NCBI GenBank assembly: GCA_026709815.1
Contig: JAPOSH010000021.1
Span: 1-34,094 of the forward strand
Length of the DNA: 34,094 nt
DNA from: a bacterium
Lineage (GTDB): Bacteria; Actinomycetota; Acidimicrobiia; Acidimicrobiales; Bin134
Direction: 5' to 3'
The first letter of the stretch is position 1. Each line of letters opens with the position of its first letter. Shown here one piece after another: positions 8,401 through 16,057 of this stretch. The notes beneath the pieces were generated by a model. That model was not told the DNA's origin and made no database searches. It worked only from the letters and a program-made list of their open reading frames with translations. Position numbers and translations under genes: made by a program.

Positions 8401-8427
8401 TCAATGTGACCAGTGCTCAATGTGACC
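8401..8427. promoter_or_regulatory. Direct repeat upstream of acyl-CoA dehydrogenase pair
   Basis: The 11-mer TCAATGTGACC occurs twice (8401-8411 and 8417-8427), 16 bases apart, 22-48 bases before the dehydrogenase ATG. Two identical half-sites on nearly the same DNA face, just ahead of a catabolic operon, could be a regulator site. No regulator gene is adjacent, so this is inference. Confidence 0.35.
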
Positions 8428-8448
8428 GGGGGGCGCTGTCGTGTTGTA

Positions 8449-9582
8449 ATGGCCCCGGTGCGATTCGATTTGAGCGACGATCAGGAGTTCTTCCGGGAGA
8501 CTGCTCGTCGTTTTATCGAAGCCGAGGCGCCACCCAGCGCAGTGCGGGAGTGGCATGGCCTGCCCGGGGGCTTTCCGCCGAGTTGGTGGCAGACCGCGGC
8601 CGAGCTGGGCTGGACCTCCCTCATGGTGCCCGAGTCGCTGGGCGGGGGCAGCATCTCCGGGCGACCGATCATCGATGTCACCATCGTGGCCGACGAGATG
8701 GGCCGGGGTGTGGTGCCGGGGCCGTTCATGCCCACCAACGTGGTGGCCGACACTCTGGGCCGATCGGGGAACCCCGATCAACAGTCGCTGCTGGAAGGGG
8801 TCGTGGCGGGCGAGGTCGTGATGGCATGGGCGTTCTGCGAGCCGGGCGGCCACTGGACCGCCGACCATGTGGCCGCCGCGGCGGCGCCGGTGAACGGCGG
8901 CTACGCGCTCTTTGGCGCCAAGACCGCGGTGGAGGCCGCCGCGCAGGCCCACCACTTGCTGGTGACCGCCCGGACGCCTGATGGATTGGCCCAGTTCCTG
9001 CTGCCCTCTGATACTCCCGGAATCACCATCACCCCTCAGGAGTCGCTGGATTTGGGCCGTCGCTTCGCCGAAGTGCGCCTCGACGGGGTGGACGTCGGCC
9101 CTGAATCTGTGGTGGGCGCGCCGGGAACAGCGACCGATGCCGATGTGGAGCGTCAGCGCCATCTGATGATGCTGCTCCAGTGCGCCGACAACGCCGGATC
9201 GGCGGCCCGGGTGCTGGAGTTCACCGTTGCGTACGCTTTCGACCGCTACTCGTTCGGGCGACCTCTGGCGTCGTATCAGGCCCTCAAGCACCGCTTCGCC
9301 GACATGAAGCTGTGGTCGGAGGCCTCGCAGGCCGCAGTGGACGGAGCGGCTGACGCACTGGCCGATGCCCGCGATGAGGATCGGATGGTGAGCGTGGCCA
9401 AATCGTACGTGGGCGACCGGTCGGTAGAGCTCATGCAGGACTGTGTGCAGATGCATGGCGGCATCGGGGTCACCTATGAGCACGACCTGCACCTGTACCT
9501 GCGCCGGGCCACCGTCAACCGCGGGCTGTTCGGCACCCCGGCCGACCATCGTGACCACCTGTCGAGAATCAGCGGGTACTAA
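8449..9582 (+). CDS. Acyl-CoA dehydrogenase family protein, subunit 1
   Basis: About 377 residues with the full acyl-CoA dehydrogenase order: an N-terminal helical domain beginning FDLSDDQEFFRETARRF, a middle beta domain, and a C-terminal helical domain with YAFDRYSFGRPLASYQALKH and MQDCVQMHGGIGVTYEHDL. It should bind FAD and oxidise an acyl-CoA thioester at C2-C3. At the start of helix G, where catalytic Glu is found in isovaleryl-CoA-type enzymes, it has LLQCADNAG and no Glu. The MCAD-type Glu site also shows none. It may therefore be the non-catalytic partner of the next gene. ATG at 8449 is chosen because the protein aligns from MAPVRFDLS; the ribosome site is weak (a G-rich run at 8427-8432). 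Confidence 0.88.
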   Translation: MAPVRFDLSDDQEFFRETARRFIEAEAPPSAVREWHGLPGGFPPSWWQTAAELGWTSLMVPESLGGGSISGRPIIDVTIVADEMGRGVVPGPFMPTNVVADTLGRSGNPDQQSLLEGVVAGEVVMAWAFCEPGGHWTADHVAAAAAPVNGGYALFGAKTAVEAAAQAHHLLVTARTPDGLAQFLLPSDTPGITITPQESLDLGRRFAEVRLDGVDVGPESVVGAPGTATDADVERQRHLMMLLQCADNAGSAARVLEFTVAYAFDRYSFGRPLASYQALKHRFADMKLWSEASQAAVDGAADALADARDEDRMVSVAKSYVGDRSVELMQDCVQMHGGIGVTYEHDLHLYLRRATVNRGLFGTPADHRDHLSRISGY

Positions 9583-9616
9583 AGCGGGCATCAAAGGGTA
9601 TGAGAAGGCGATGATC

Positions 9617-10870
9617 ATGGACGACTTTGTGTACGCCGAGACCGATCCCTCCGAGCTGGCCGAGTATCGGGAGCAGGTGCAGACCTGGATGAGCGAGAAC
9701 ATGCCCCGGCGCGACCCCGAAAATCCCTGGCATCCCACCCAGGACGACGACGAGCGCAGCAGCCGCAACCGGGAGCTCCAGCGGCGGCTGTTCGACGGGG
9801 GGTACGCCGCGGTGTGCTACCCCGTCGAGTACGGCGGCCAGGGCTTGACCATCGCCCACCGGCGGATCATCGACGAGGTGAGCATGGGCTTCGACATGCC
9901 GCTGCTGTTCAGCGTGCCCACCTTGTCGATCTGCGGGCCGACCATTCTGGAGTACGGCACCGAGCAGCAGAAGCAGCGCTACATACCGGCCTGGATCCGG
10001 GGCGACGAGCTGTGGGTGCAGTTCATGTCCGAGCCCAGCGGCGGTTCTGACATGGCCGGCGCCCTGACCCGGGCCGACCGCGACGGCGACGCCTTCGTGG
10101 TCAACGGCTCCAAGATCTGGAGCACTTTCGCCCAGCGCTCCGACTATGCCCTGATGCTGGCCCGCACCAACTGGGAGGTGCCCAAGCACCGGGGCCTGAC
10201 CATGTTCATCGTGCCCATCGGCCACCCGGGCATCGAGATACACCCCATAAAGATGGTGGACGGCACCGAGGAGTTCTGCCAGGAGTACTTCAACGACGTC
10301 ATCCTCCCCGCCGAGAACGTGGTGGGCGAGGTTGACGACGGATGGACGGTGGCCAGCCGCCTGCTGTTCCACGAGCGGGCCGCGGTGGGTGGCGCCTCGC
10401 CCTACACCCAAGGCCGGCATCGGGGCCGCGCGGCCTCGGGATTGGCCGACTTGGTGTCGGGCGCTGGCCGTCGCCGCGCCGACGAACAAGGTCGCCTGCG
10501 CCAGCAGATCGGTGGTTTGGTGACGATGAGGCAGCTCGAGCCTCTGCTGTCGGCTCGGGTGGTGCGGGGGATAGAGAAGGGCAGGCTCCCATCCCCGGCA
10601 GGATCGCTGGTGCGCTTGTTCCACGGCCTGGCCCAGCTGGAGCGCCAGACGACGGCGTTCGAGGTGCAAGGCGATGCCGCGCTGGTGTGGAACCCGGGCG
10701 ATGCCAGCGGCGGCTACGGCGTGGAGTATGTCCAGCGTCAGCAGGCCTGCATCGGCGGCGGGACCACCGAGATGGCCCGCAACATCATCAGCGAGCGCCT
10801 CCTCGGCATGCCCCGCGAGCCTGCGGCCGACCGCGACCTCCCCTTCAACCAAGTCCCCCGCAGCGGCTGA
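9617..10870 (+). CDS. Acyl-CoA dehydrogenase family protein, subunit 2
   Basis: About 417 residues. Visible are the substrate/FAD loop SEPSGGSDMAGALTRA, the middle-domain strand GDAFVVNGSKIWST, and the C-terminal ACIGGGTTEMARNIISER and LLGMP. In helix G it has HERAAVGG, giving a Glu near residue 253, the position used as catalytic base by isovaleryl- and long-chain-type enzymes. The MCAD position (YEGT) reads GGGT, so the helix-G Glu is the likely base. GAGAAGG at 9602-9608 is 8 bases before ATG 9617; ATG 9611 is too close. It follows the first dehydrogenase by 34 bases. Such pairs in Actinobacteria often form alpha2-beta2 enzymes for sterol or branched side chains (family knowledge); the substrate here is unknown. 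Confidence 0.92.
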   Translation: MDDFVYAETDPSELAEYREQVQTWMSENMPRRDPENPWHPTQDDDERSSRNRELQRRLFDGGYAAVCYPVEYGGQGLTIAHRRIIDEVSMGFDMPLLFSVPTLSICGPTILEYGTEQQKQRYIPAWIRGDELWVQFMSEPSGGSDMAGALTRADRDGDAFVVNGSKIWSTFAQRSDYALMLARTNWEVPKHRGLTMFIVPIGHPGIEIHPIKMVDGTEEFCQEYFNDVILPAENVVGEVDDGWTVASRLLFHERAAVGGASPYTQGRHRGRAASGLADLVSGAGRRRADEQGRLRQQIGGLVTMRQLEPLLSARVVRGIEKGRLPSPAGSLVRLFHGLAQLERQTTAFEVQGDAALVWNPGDASGGYGVEYVQRQQACIGGGTTEMARNIISERLLGMPREPAADRDLPFNQVPRSG

Positions 10871-10888
10871 GGCCAGCCTTGTGGGCCG

Positions 10889-10923
10889 CGGCGCTATGGC
10901 GCCGGGAGGCGCTCGAAGAGCGC
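10889..10923. terminator. Twin GC hairpins between convergent genes
   Basis: Two adjacent stem-loops: CGGCGC-TATG-GCGCCG (10889-10904) and GCGCTC-GAA-GAGCGC (10909-10923). They lie in the 57-base gap between the dehydrogenase operon and the convergent RsbW-like gene. No T-tract follows, as is common in high-GC actinobacteria, so termination activity is plausible but unproven. Confidence 0.4.
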
Positions 10924-10927
10924 TGGC

Positions 10928-11467
10928 TCAGTCGTCTTGGTTCTGCTCGCCTTGGCTTTGGTTCTCTTGGCTTTGGTCTTCTTGGTCTTGGTCGTCTTGG
11001 CTTTGGTCGTCTTGGTTTTGGGGGATTTGCTTTGTCATGGCCACGACGTTGCAGCCTTGTTGGCGTTGCACGCTGACGGTGTCCATGACCCGGAGCACGA
11101 GGGCGAGTCCCAGTTGCTCGAGGTTGGAATCGTCCAATATGAGCTCGGCGGCTGAAGAGGGAATTTGAGCCGTGGGCAGCGGCTGCCCGGCATGGGCGAT
11201 GAGAATCAGCAGCTCGTCGGGGTCTTGGTAGAGCGCGAGTTCGATTCGCTGGGGTTCGTCGCCCTCAAAGCTGTTCTCGATGGAGAAGCTGAGGATCTCA
11301 TCCACGGAGAGATTGAGGGTGTAGGCGAGCTGGCTGCCGAGTCCGTGCTGGGTGCAGAACTCCTCGATCGCCGCGGCCACCCTGGCCAGCTCGCGTAAGT
11401 CGTTCACCAGCGAAAGCTCCAGAACAGCGCCTTGGGCCGGCTCAGGCGGGGACATCGTTTCGCTCAC
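10928..11467 (-). CDS. RsbW-like anti-sigma factor/kinase with repetitive Q/D tail
   Basis: 179 residues. Residues ~15-147 match the HATPase_c_2 fold of anti-sigma factor serine kinases. The N-box region reads YTLNLSVDEILSFSIENSF, with Glu and Asn present. The late glycine box and last strand read LGLALVLRVMDTVSVQRQQG and NVVAMTK. Such proteins bind a sigma factor and phosphorylate an anti-anti-sigma factor. The last 30 residues are six pentapeptides of form Q-x-Q-[DEG]-[DNE], a hydrophilic, probably disordered tail. The GTG at 11467 lies 3 bases after the HlyD stop; ATG 11455 is an alternative. The close spacing puts it in the secretion operon. No sigma factor or STAS partner is in the window. 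Confidence 0.8.
   Translation of the reverse strand: MSETMSPPEPAQGAVLELSLVNDLRELARVAAAIEEFCTQHGLGSQLAYTLNLSVDEILSFSIENSFEGDEPQRIELALYQDPDELLILIAHAGQPLPTAQIPSSAAELILDDSNLEQLGLALVLRVMDTVSVQRQQGCNVVAMTKQIPQNQDDQSQDDQDQEDQSQENQSQGEQNQDD
10931..11020 (-). repeat. 15-bp minisatellite, six units, in frame
   Basis: Six consecutive 15-bp units, consensus CAAAGCCAAGACGAC on the minus strand, form the 3' end of the RsbW-like gene just before its stop codon. Because 15 is a multiple of three, gain or loss of units would change tail length without shifting the frame. Confidence 0.9.
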
Positions 11468-11470
11468 TGC

Positions 11471-12589
11471 TCACTCTTCTCGCAGAGAGTCGCTGAAGAA
11501 ATCGGTGACCGGTTTGGCGAGGTAGCTGATCACCGAGCGGTCGCCCGTGCTTATCAGCACTTCGGCGGGCATGCCGGGTATCAGCGGCAGCCCGCCGCCT
11601 TCGCCTTGCGCGGTCGCATCTATGGCTACCTCCGCCTCGTAGTAGGAACGCCCGGTCCGCGGGTCGGAGATCGTGTCGGCTGACACCCTCATCACCGTCC
11701 CACTCCGCTCTGGGGTGGTCTGGTACTGGAAGGCAGGAAAGCGGATGGTCGCCTCTTGGCCCGCGTACACCCGGTCGATGTAGACCGGCCGGATCTGAGC
11801 CACCACGATCAGCGCCGAACCGTCGGGCACGATGTAGAGCAGCGGCTCCGCAGGACGCACGATGTCGCCCGGCCCGGAGACGGCAAGGCCGAACACGGTT
11901 CCGGAGACAGGCGCCAGCACTTCTTGTCTGAAGACTCGGCCGCGCAATGACCGCTCACGGCGGGTGAGTTCTTGTGCTTGGGAGCGAACCTGCTGGAGTT
12001 GCGCCTCTACCTCGTCTGAGCGCTCCGCTTCCAGCTTCAATAGCTCCGCTTCTAGCTCGGCGGCTTCCTGCGGCCCTGGGGCCGACTCGATCCGGCTTTG
12101 CAGCAGCCCGGTGAGCTGCGCATGGAGGTCGCTGCGGGTGGCGAAGGCCAGCTCCTCTTCGCCCAGTAGCTGCTGCACCTCATGGGACTGCTCGGCCAGT
12201 TCCAGGAGCTGGTCGTCCCAGGAGATGAACTCCTCCTGGCGGAGCTCCGCTTCCAGTCGGTCGCGGTGGGCCTGCAAGGCGGCGAGGTCCAGTTCGATCG
12301 CCTCCAGCTCCGAGTTGATCTGCCCGACGGCGAAGCGCAGCAGCGGATCGCCAGGCTCGACGCTGTCGCCGTTGGCGACTAGGACCTCGGCCACGACTCC
12401 GCCGTCTAAGTGCTCAATCGGCTGGTTGCGGGTCTCGCCCGCGACCTGGGCCGGGGCCACCACCGCGCTGTCCACCGATGCCCCCACTCCCCATCCCACC
12501 AGTCCAACCACCAGCGCGACCACGCCGAAGGTTCCCAAAAGCAGCGGCCGCCGGGCGGAGTACCGCCCCTCGTCGGTATCCCGGTTCAT
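11471..12589 (-). CDS. HlyD-family membrane fusion protein (type I secretion adaptor)
   Basis: 372 residues. A short basic cytoplasmic N-terminus is followed by one transmembrane helix (~16-37). The first lipoyl half-motif (HLDGGVVAEVLVANGDSVEPGD, about 60-80, split here only for description) leads to a long Glu/Leu/Gln-rich coiled coil (~90-215). The second lipoyl half (VLAPVSGTVFGLAV, ~225-238) and a beta-barrel domain follow, ending near DRSVISYLAKPVTDFF. This is the layout of PrtE/HlyD adaptors that join an ABC protein to an exit channel. Its ATG overlaps the ABC gene stop as ATGA, and the RsbW-like gene follows after 3 bases. The coiled coil looks shorter than in HlyD itself. No TolC-like gene is present. 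Confidence 0.9.
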   Translation of the reverse strand: MNRDTDEGRYSARRPLLLGTFGVVALVVGLVGWGVGASVDSAVVAPAQVAGETRNQPIEHLDGGVVAEVLVANGDSVEPGDPLLRFAVGQINSELEAIELDLAALQAHRDRLEAELRQEEFISWDDQLLELAEQSHEVQQLLGEEELAFATRSDLHAQLTGLLQSRIESAPGPQEAAELEAELLKLEAERSDEVEAQLQQVRSQAQELTRRERSLRGRVFRQEVLAPVSGTVFGLAVSGPGDIVRPAEPLLYIVPDGSALIVVAQIRPVYIDRVYAGQEATIRFPAFQYQTTPERSGTVMRVSADTISDPRTGRSYYEAEVAIDATAQGEGGGLPLIPGMPAEVLISTGDRSVISYLAKPVTDFFSDSLREE

Positions 12590-14433
12590 GGCTTGCCGGT
12601 GCCCTCTGACGGTGCGGCAAGCGCCGGTTCACGGGTTTTGCGCCGAAGGCGTTGAACGACGGCGTTGATCCGGCGCTGGCGGATGTCGTCCGCAGATACC
12701 TGGCCCTGCGGTCTTGGGCCGGCGCCGGCCGGTGCCGTGCCAGCCTGTTTCAGGGTTCGAACAGGTCGGCGACCGCCGCTTTCGCTCACTGCGGGCACCG
12801 GTCGGCCTTCCTCCATGATGTAGACCGCATCGCACTGCGCGAACGCCCCGTGCCGGTGGGCCACCACCACCGCTGCCCCGCCCCGCTGCTTGTGAGCCTC
12901 CAGCGCCCGGGCCATGGCCATTGTGCCCTCGGCGTCGAGGTTCGAGTCAGGCTCGTCCATCACGATTATCACCGGGTCGCCGAAGAAGGCCCGCGCCAGC
13001 GCGATCCGCTGCCGCTGACCGCCTGACAGCGCCGCGCCGCCCGAGGAGACCCGAAAGTCGTAGCCGTCGGGCAGCCCGAGGATCATCTCGTGGGCCCCGG
13101 CGCGTTTGGCCGCCTTGACGATGTCATCATCGGACGCATCCTCGGACAGCCTCGCGATGTTCTCCGCCACGGTGCCGTCGAACAGCACCACCTCTTGCGG
13201 CAAATAGCCCACATGCTCGCCCAGCCGGTCGCCGTACTGCTCAAGCTCAGCGCCGTCGAGGCGGATCGAGCCCCCAGCGGGTGGCCACACCCCGGCCAGC
13301 GCCCTCGCGAAGGTGGACTTGCCCGACGCGGTGGGCCCGGCAATCCCCGCGGCCTGTCCCGGCTCGAGCCGCAGGCTGGCGTTGCGGACGATCGCGTATC
13401 GAGCCCCTGGCGGGGCCACCACCACCCTGCTGGCGTCGAGCACAGCCCGCGGCTTGGGCAGAGAAGTGCGGGGCATGGCCTCCGGCGTCGCCGTCAGCAG
13501 CGCCGACAAGGAGCGGTACGCGCCGACCGCCCGCTGCATCAACGGCCACTGCCCTATAGCTGAATCTATCGGGGCCAGTGCCCGGCCCAGCAGAATCGAC
13601 CCCGCAATCATCAAACCCGGGGTTATCTCCCCTTCGATCGCCAGCCATGCCCCCAGACCCAGCATCATGGATTGCAGGAACAGCCGCAGCGTCTTCGACG
13701 TGCTGGAGAACAAACCCAACCGGTCAGACGACTCCAAGGTCTGATCGAGCACGCCGAGGCGCAGCTGCTTTGAGCGGGCCACCACTGCATCGCGCATCCC
13801 GAGCCCCGCGACCGTCTCCCCCCCGGCCCGCATCTGCTCGATGAAAAAAGTGGACTCGTTGGTCTTCTGCTGCAACTCCTGCTGAAGCTTGGCGGTGCGC
13901 CTCTGGCTCAACAGGGCGATACCCGCCAGCAGCACCCCTGAGAACACCGCCAGCACCCCCAAAAGCCAGTGGAAGGCGAACAGCACGGCCAGGAAGACCG
14001 GGGTGAACGGCGCGTCGAAGAACGCGAACGGCGCTGCGCTGGAGCAGAACCGCTGTATCGCCTCCAAGTCTTGCGGGCCGGTGCTCGGATGCGACCGCTC
14101 AGCCGGTGAGGCTGACCGGTCCAAAACAGCTCGAAGAACCCGCGAGTCCAACCGCGACTGCAGCCGGGCGCCGGCCCGGGCGAGCACCCGGCTCCGGGCG
14201 TAGTCCAGCACGCCCATCATCAAGAACAAGAAGGCGACGATCAACACCAGCGCGAGCAGCGTGGCCTCAGATCGCGACGACAGAACCCTGTCGTACACCT
14301 GCAACATGAACACCGGCCCCGTCAACATCAACACATTGACGAACACGCTGAAAAGCCCGCACGCCGCGAAAAGCTTGCGGCACTCGGAGATAGCCGCTCG
14401 TATCTCCCGAGAGCCCTCGCTTGCGTCGTTCAC
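12586..14433 (-). CDS. Type I secretion ABC transporter (PrtD/HlyB-type)
   Basis: About 615 residues. The membrane domain includes GPVFMLQVYDRVLSSRSEAT, a hallmark of PrtD-type exporters, and FFDAPFTPVFLAVLFAFHW. The ATPase domain has Walker A GPTASGKST (~370), signature LSGGQRQR (~466), Walker B IIVMDEPD (~490) and the switch His in VVAHRH. Walker B ends E-P-D rather than E-A-T, common in this subfamily. An Ala/Gly/Arg-rich C-terminal extension of ~60 residues follows. There is no N-terminal C39 peptidase domain, so substrates would carry a C-terminal signal. The start is uncertain: GTG 14433 is used here, ATG 14478 is possible. Anything further upstream is antisense to the binding-protein gene. 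Confidence 0.88.
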   Translation of the reverse strand: MNDASEGSREIRAAISECRKLFAACGLFSVFVNVLMLTGPVFMLQVYDRVLSSRSEATLLALVLIVAFLFLMMGVLDYARSRVLARAGARLQSRLDSRVLRAVLDRSASPAERSHPSTGPQDLEAIQRFCSSAAPFAFFDAPFTPVFLAVLFAFHWLLGVLAVFSGVLLAGIALLSQRRTAKLQQELQQKTNESTFFIEQMRAGGETVAGLGMRDAVVARSKQLRLGVLDQTLESSDRLGLFSSTSKTLRLFLQSMMLGLGAWLAIEGEITPGLMIAGSILLGRALAPIDSAIGQWPLMQRAVGAYRSLSALLTATPEAMPRTSLPKPRAVLDASRVVVAPPGARYAIVRNASLRLEPGQAAGIAGPTASGKSTFARALAGVWPPAGGSIRLDGAELEQYGDRLGEHVGYLPQEVVLFDGTVAENIARLSEDASDDDIVKAAKRAGAHEMILGLPDGYDFRVSSGGAALSGGQRQRIALARAFFGDPVIIVMDEPDSNLDAEGTMAMARALEAHKQRGGAAVVVAHRHGAFAQCDAVYIMEEGRPVPAVSESGGRRPVRTLKQAGTAPAGAGPRPQGQVSADDIRQRRINAVVQRLRRKTREPALAAPSEGTGKP

Positions 14434-14494
14434 ACCTGGCACTTGCCATAAAGTAAACCAAGCAAACACGCTCTGCATAAATCGGGGGAACCCT

Positions 14495-15972
14495 ATGAAG
14501 AACAAAAAGAGGCGCGGGCTGATCGGAGTGCTGCTGGCGCTGGCCATGATCGCCGCAGCCTGCGGCGGCAACGACGACGATGGCAATGGCGGCAATCCTG
14601 CTCCCGCCTCGGCCACTGAGGCACCGGCCGAGGCTGAGCCGGGACCGGGATCACCGGCACCGGAAACCGAGTCCGAAGAAGCCGCCCCCGCAGAGCCCGC
14701 GCCCGGCATAGGAGACGCCCCAGAAACCGAAGAGCCGGTGTTCGAGCCGGCCCCCACTGAGGAGCCGGCGCCGGAAATACCCCTCACCGCCACTTGGCGG
14801 GGCGTGACCGCCGACACCATCACCATCGGCGTCACCTACCTCGACATCGACCAGCTGGTGGAGCTCGGCTTCTCCCCGGCCACTTGGGGCGACCAAGAGC
14901 TGATGATCCAGGCGCTGGCCGACGACGTCAACGAGCGGGGCGGCATCAACGGCCGGCAGTTGGAGGTTGTCATGGACAAGTACAGCCCCATCGGCGCCAC
15001 CGAGGCCGGGTGACCGAGGACAACGAGGTGTTCGCCGTGTTGTTCGGGTTCCTGGGCCCGGCCGAGGTGGCCAACACCTGCATCGTCGGCACGCAGGAGA
15101 CGATCCTGGTCGGGGGGACCATCACCGCCGAGCGCCTAGCCGAAGCCCGGGCGCCGTGGGTCAACGAGCGGGTGACGCGCGAGGTCAGCACCGGCGCTCT
15201 GTTCACCCTGCTCGAAGCAGAGGGAATGCTCGAGGGAAGGTCGGTTGCGGTGGTGGCCGACGCTTCGGCGGCCCCGCAACTCGGGGAGGTGGCCGACCTG
15301 CTGCGGGGGCGGGGAATCGAACCGGTGCTCGAGATCGCCACCTCCGCCCAAGTGTCTGATCTCATCGCCCAGAACCAAGAGTGGGCCGCATTGTCGGAGC
15401 GCATCCGAGCCGCGGGCGCCAACACCCTCCTGCTGGTGGGCAACGCATCGGCCGGCATCGAGAATGCCGCGCTGAACGGGCTGGAGGTGGACATCTGGGC
15501 CACCGACGCCTCTGGGCTGGGCAGCAACATCGGCAACAACGTGAACCCCGAGTCGGCCCGGGGCGTGATCACCGTGAACGCCATGACCGGCGCCCAGATA
15601 TTTGAGACCGATCCCCGGTTCAAAGAGTGCCTCGACGCGTTCAACGCCAGACATCCCGACATCGAGGTCAAGCACCCCGACACCCTCGAAGAAGGCGAGC
15701 CGCTTTGGTATAACGGCTTGTCCGCCCACTGCCGGTTCTTCCAGCTCTTCGAGCTGCTGGCCACCGCGGCCGGGCCCAACCTGACCCACGAGACCTTCGC
15801 CGAGGCCATCGCCGGCATCGGCGAGTTCTCGATCGCCGGCCAGCCCTACGCATCGTTGGGGCCGGACAAGCTCTCCAGCAACGACTCCTTCCAGCTCTTG
15901 GAGCAGGATCCCGATCGGGGGGCACGGGGCGAGCTGGTGCCGATCGGCCCGCTGCGAGACGCAACGCCGTAG
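14495..15972 (+). pseudogene. Branched-chain amino acid-type substrate-binding lipoprotein, frameshifted
   Basis: Two reading frames together make one periplasmic-binding-protein-like (LivJ-type, peripla_BP_6) lipoprotein. Frame one (14495-15013) starts with a lipoprotein signal peptide with lipobox Cys at residue 23 (MIAAACGG). A ~65-residue Pro/Glu/Ala linker follows, then the first domain (TITIGVTYLDID, DVNERGGINGRQLEVV), ending at TGA after YSPIGATEAG. Frame two resumes at once with TEDNEVFAVLFGFLGPAEV and runs to 15972 with the rest of the fold. A stretch normally linking these two segments, including a Cys in relatives I know, seems absent, so a small out-of-frame deletion is likely. 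The stop and a GTG overlap as GTGA (15010-15013). Sequencing error, pseudogene or a coupled split gene are all possible. No permease genes are nearby. Confidence 0.75.
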
Positions 15973-16016
15973 GCGGGCGGCACTCTAGGCGGGCGGCACT
16001 CTAGGCGGGCGGTTCT
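15971..16016. repeat. 16-bp tandem repeat, about 2.8 copies
   Basis: The unit AGGCGGGCGGCACTCT is repeated perfectly at 15971-15986 and 15987-16002, with a partial third copy (AGGCGGGCGG plus TTCT). It begins at the stop codon of the binding-protein frame and lies ahead of the aldolase gene. No hairpin with a T-tract is formed. Confidence 0.85.
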
Positions 16017-16057
16017 GAACTGACCGCTCCTGCGCAAAGGAGAATACGGTTGCGGCT

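Noticed and set aside
14434-14835. Long N-terminal extension of the secretion ABC protein
   Set aside because: It is Gly/Ser/Ala low-complexity sequence antisense to the binding-protein lipoprotein linker; family members start near the chosen GTG.
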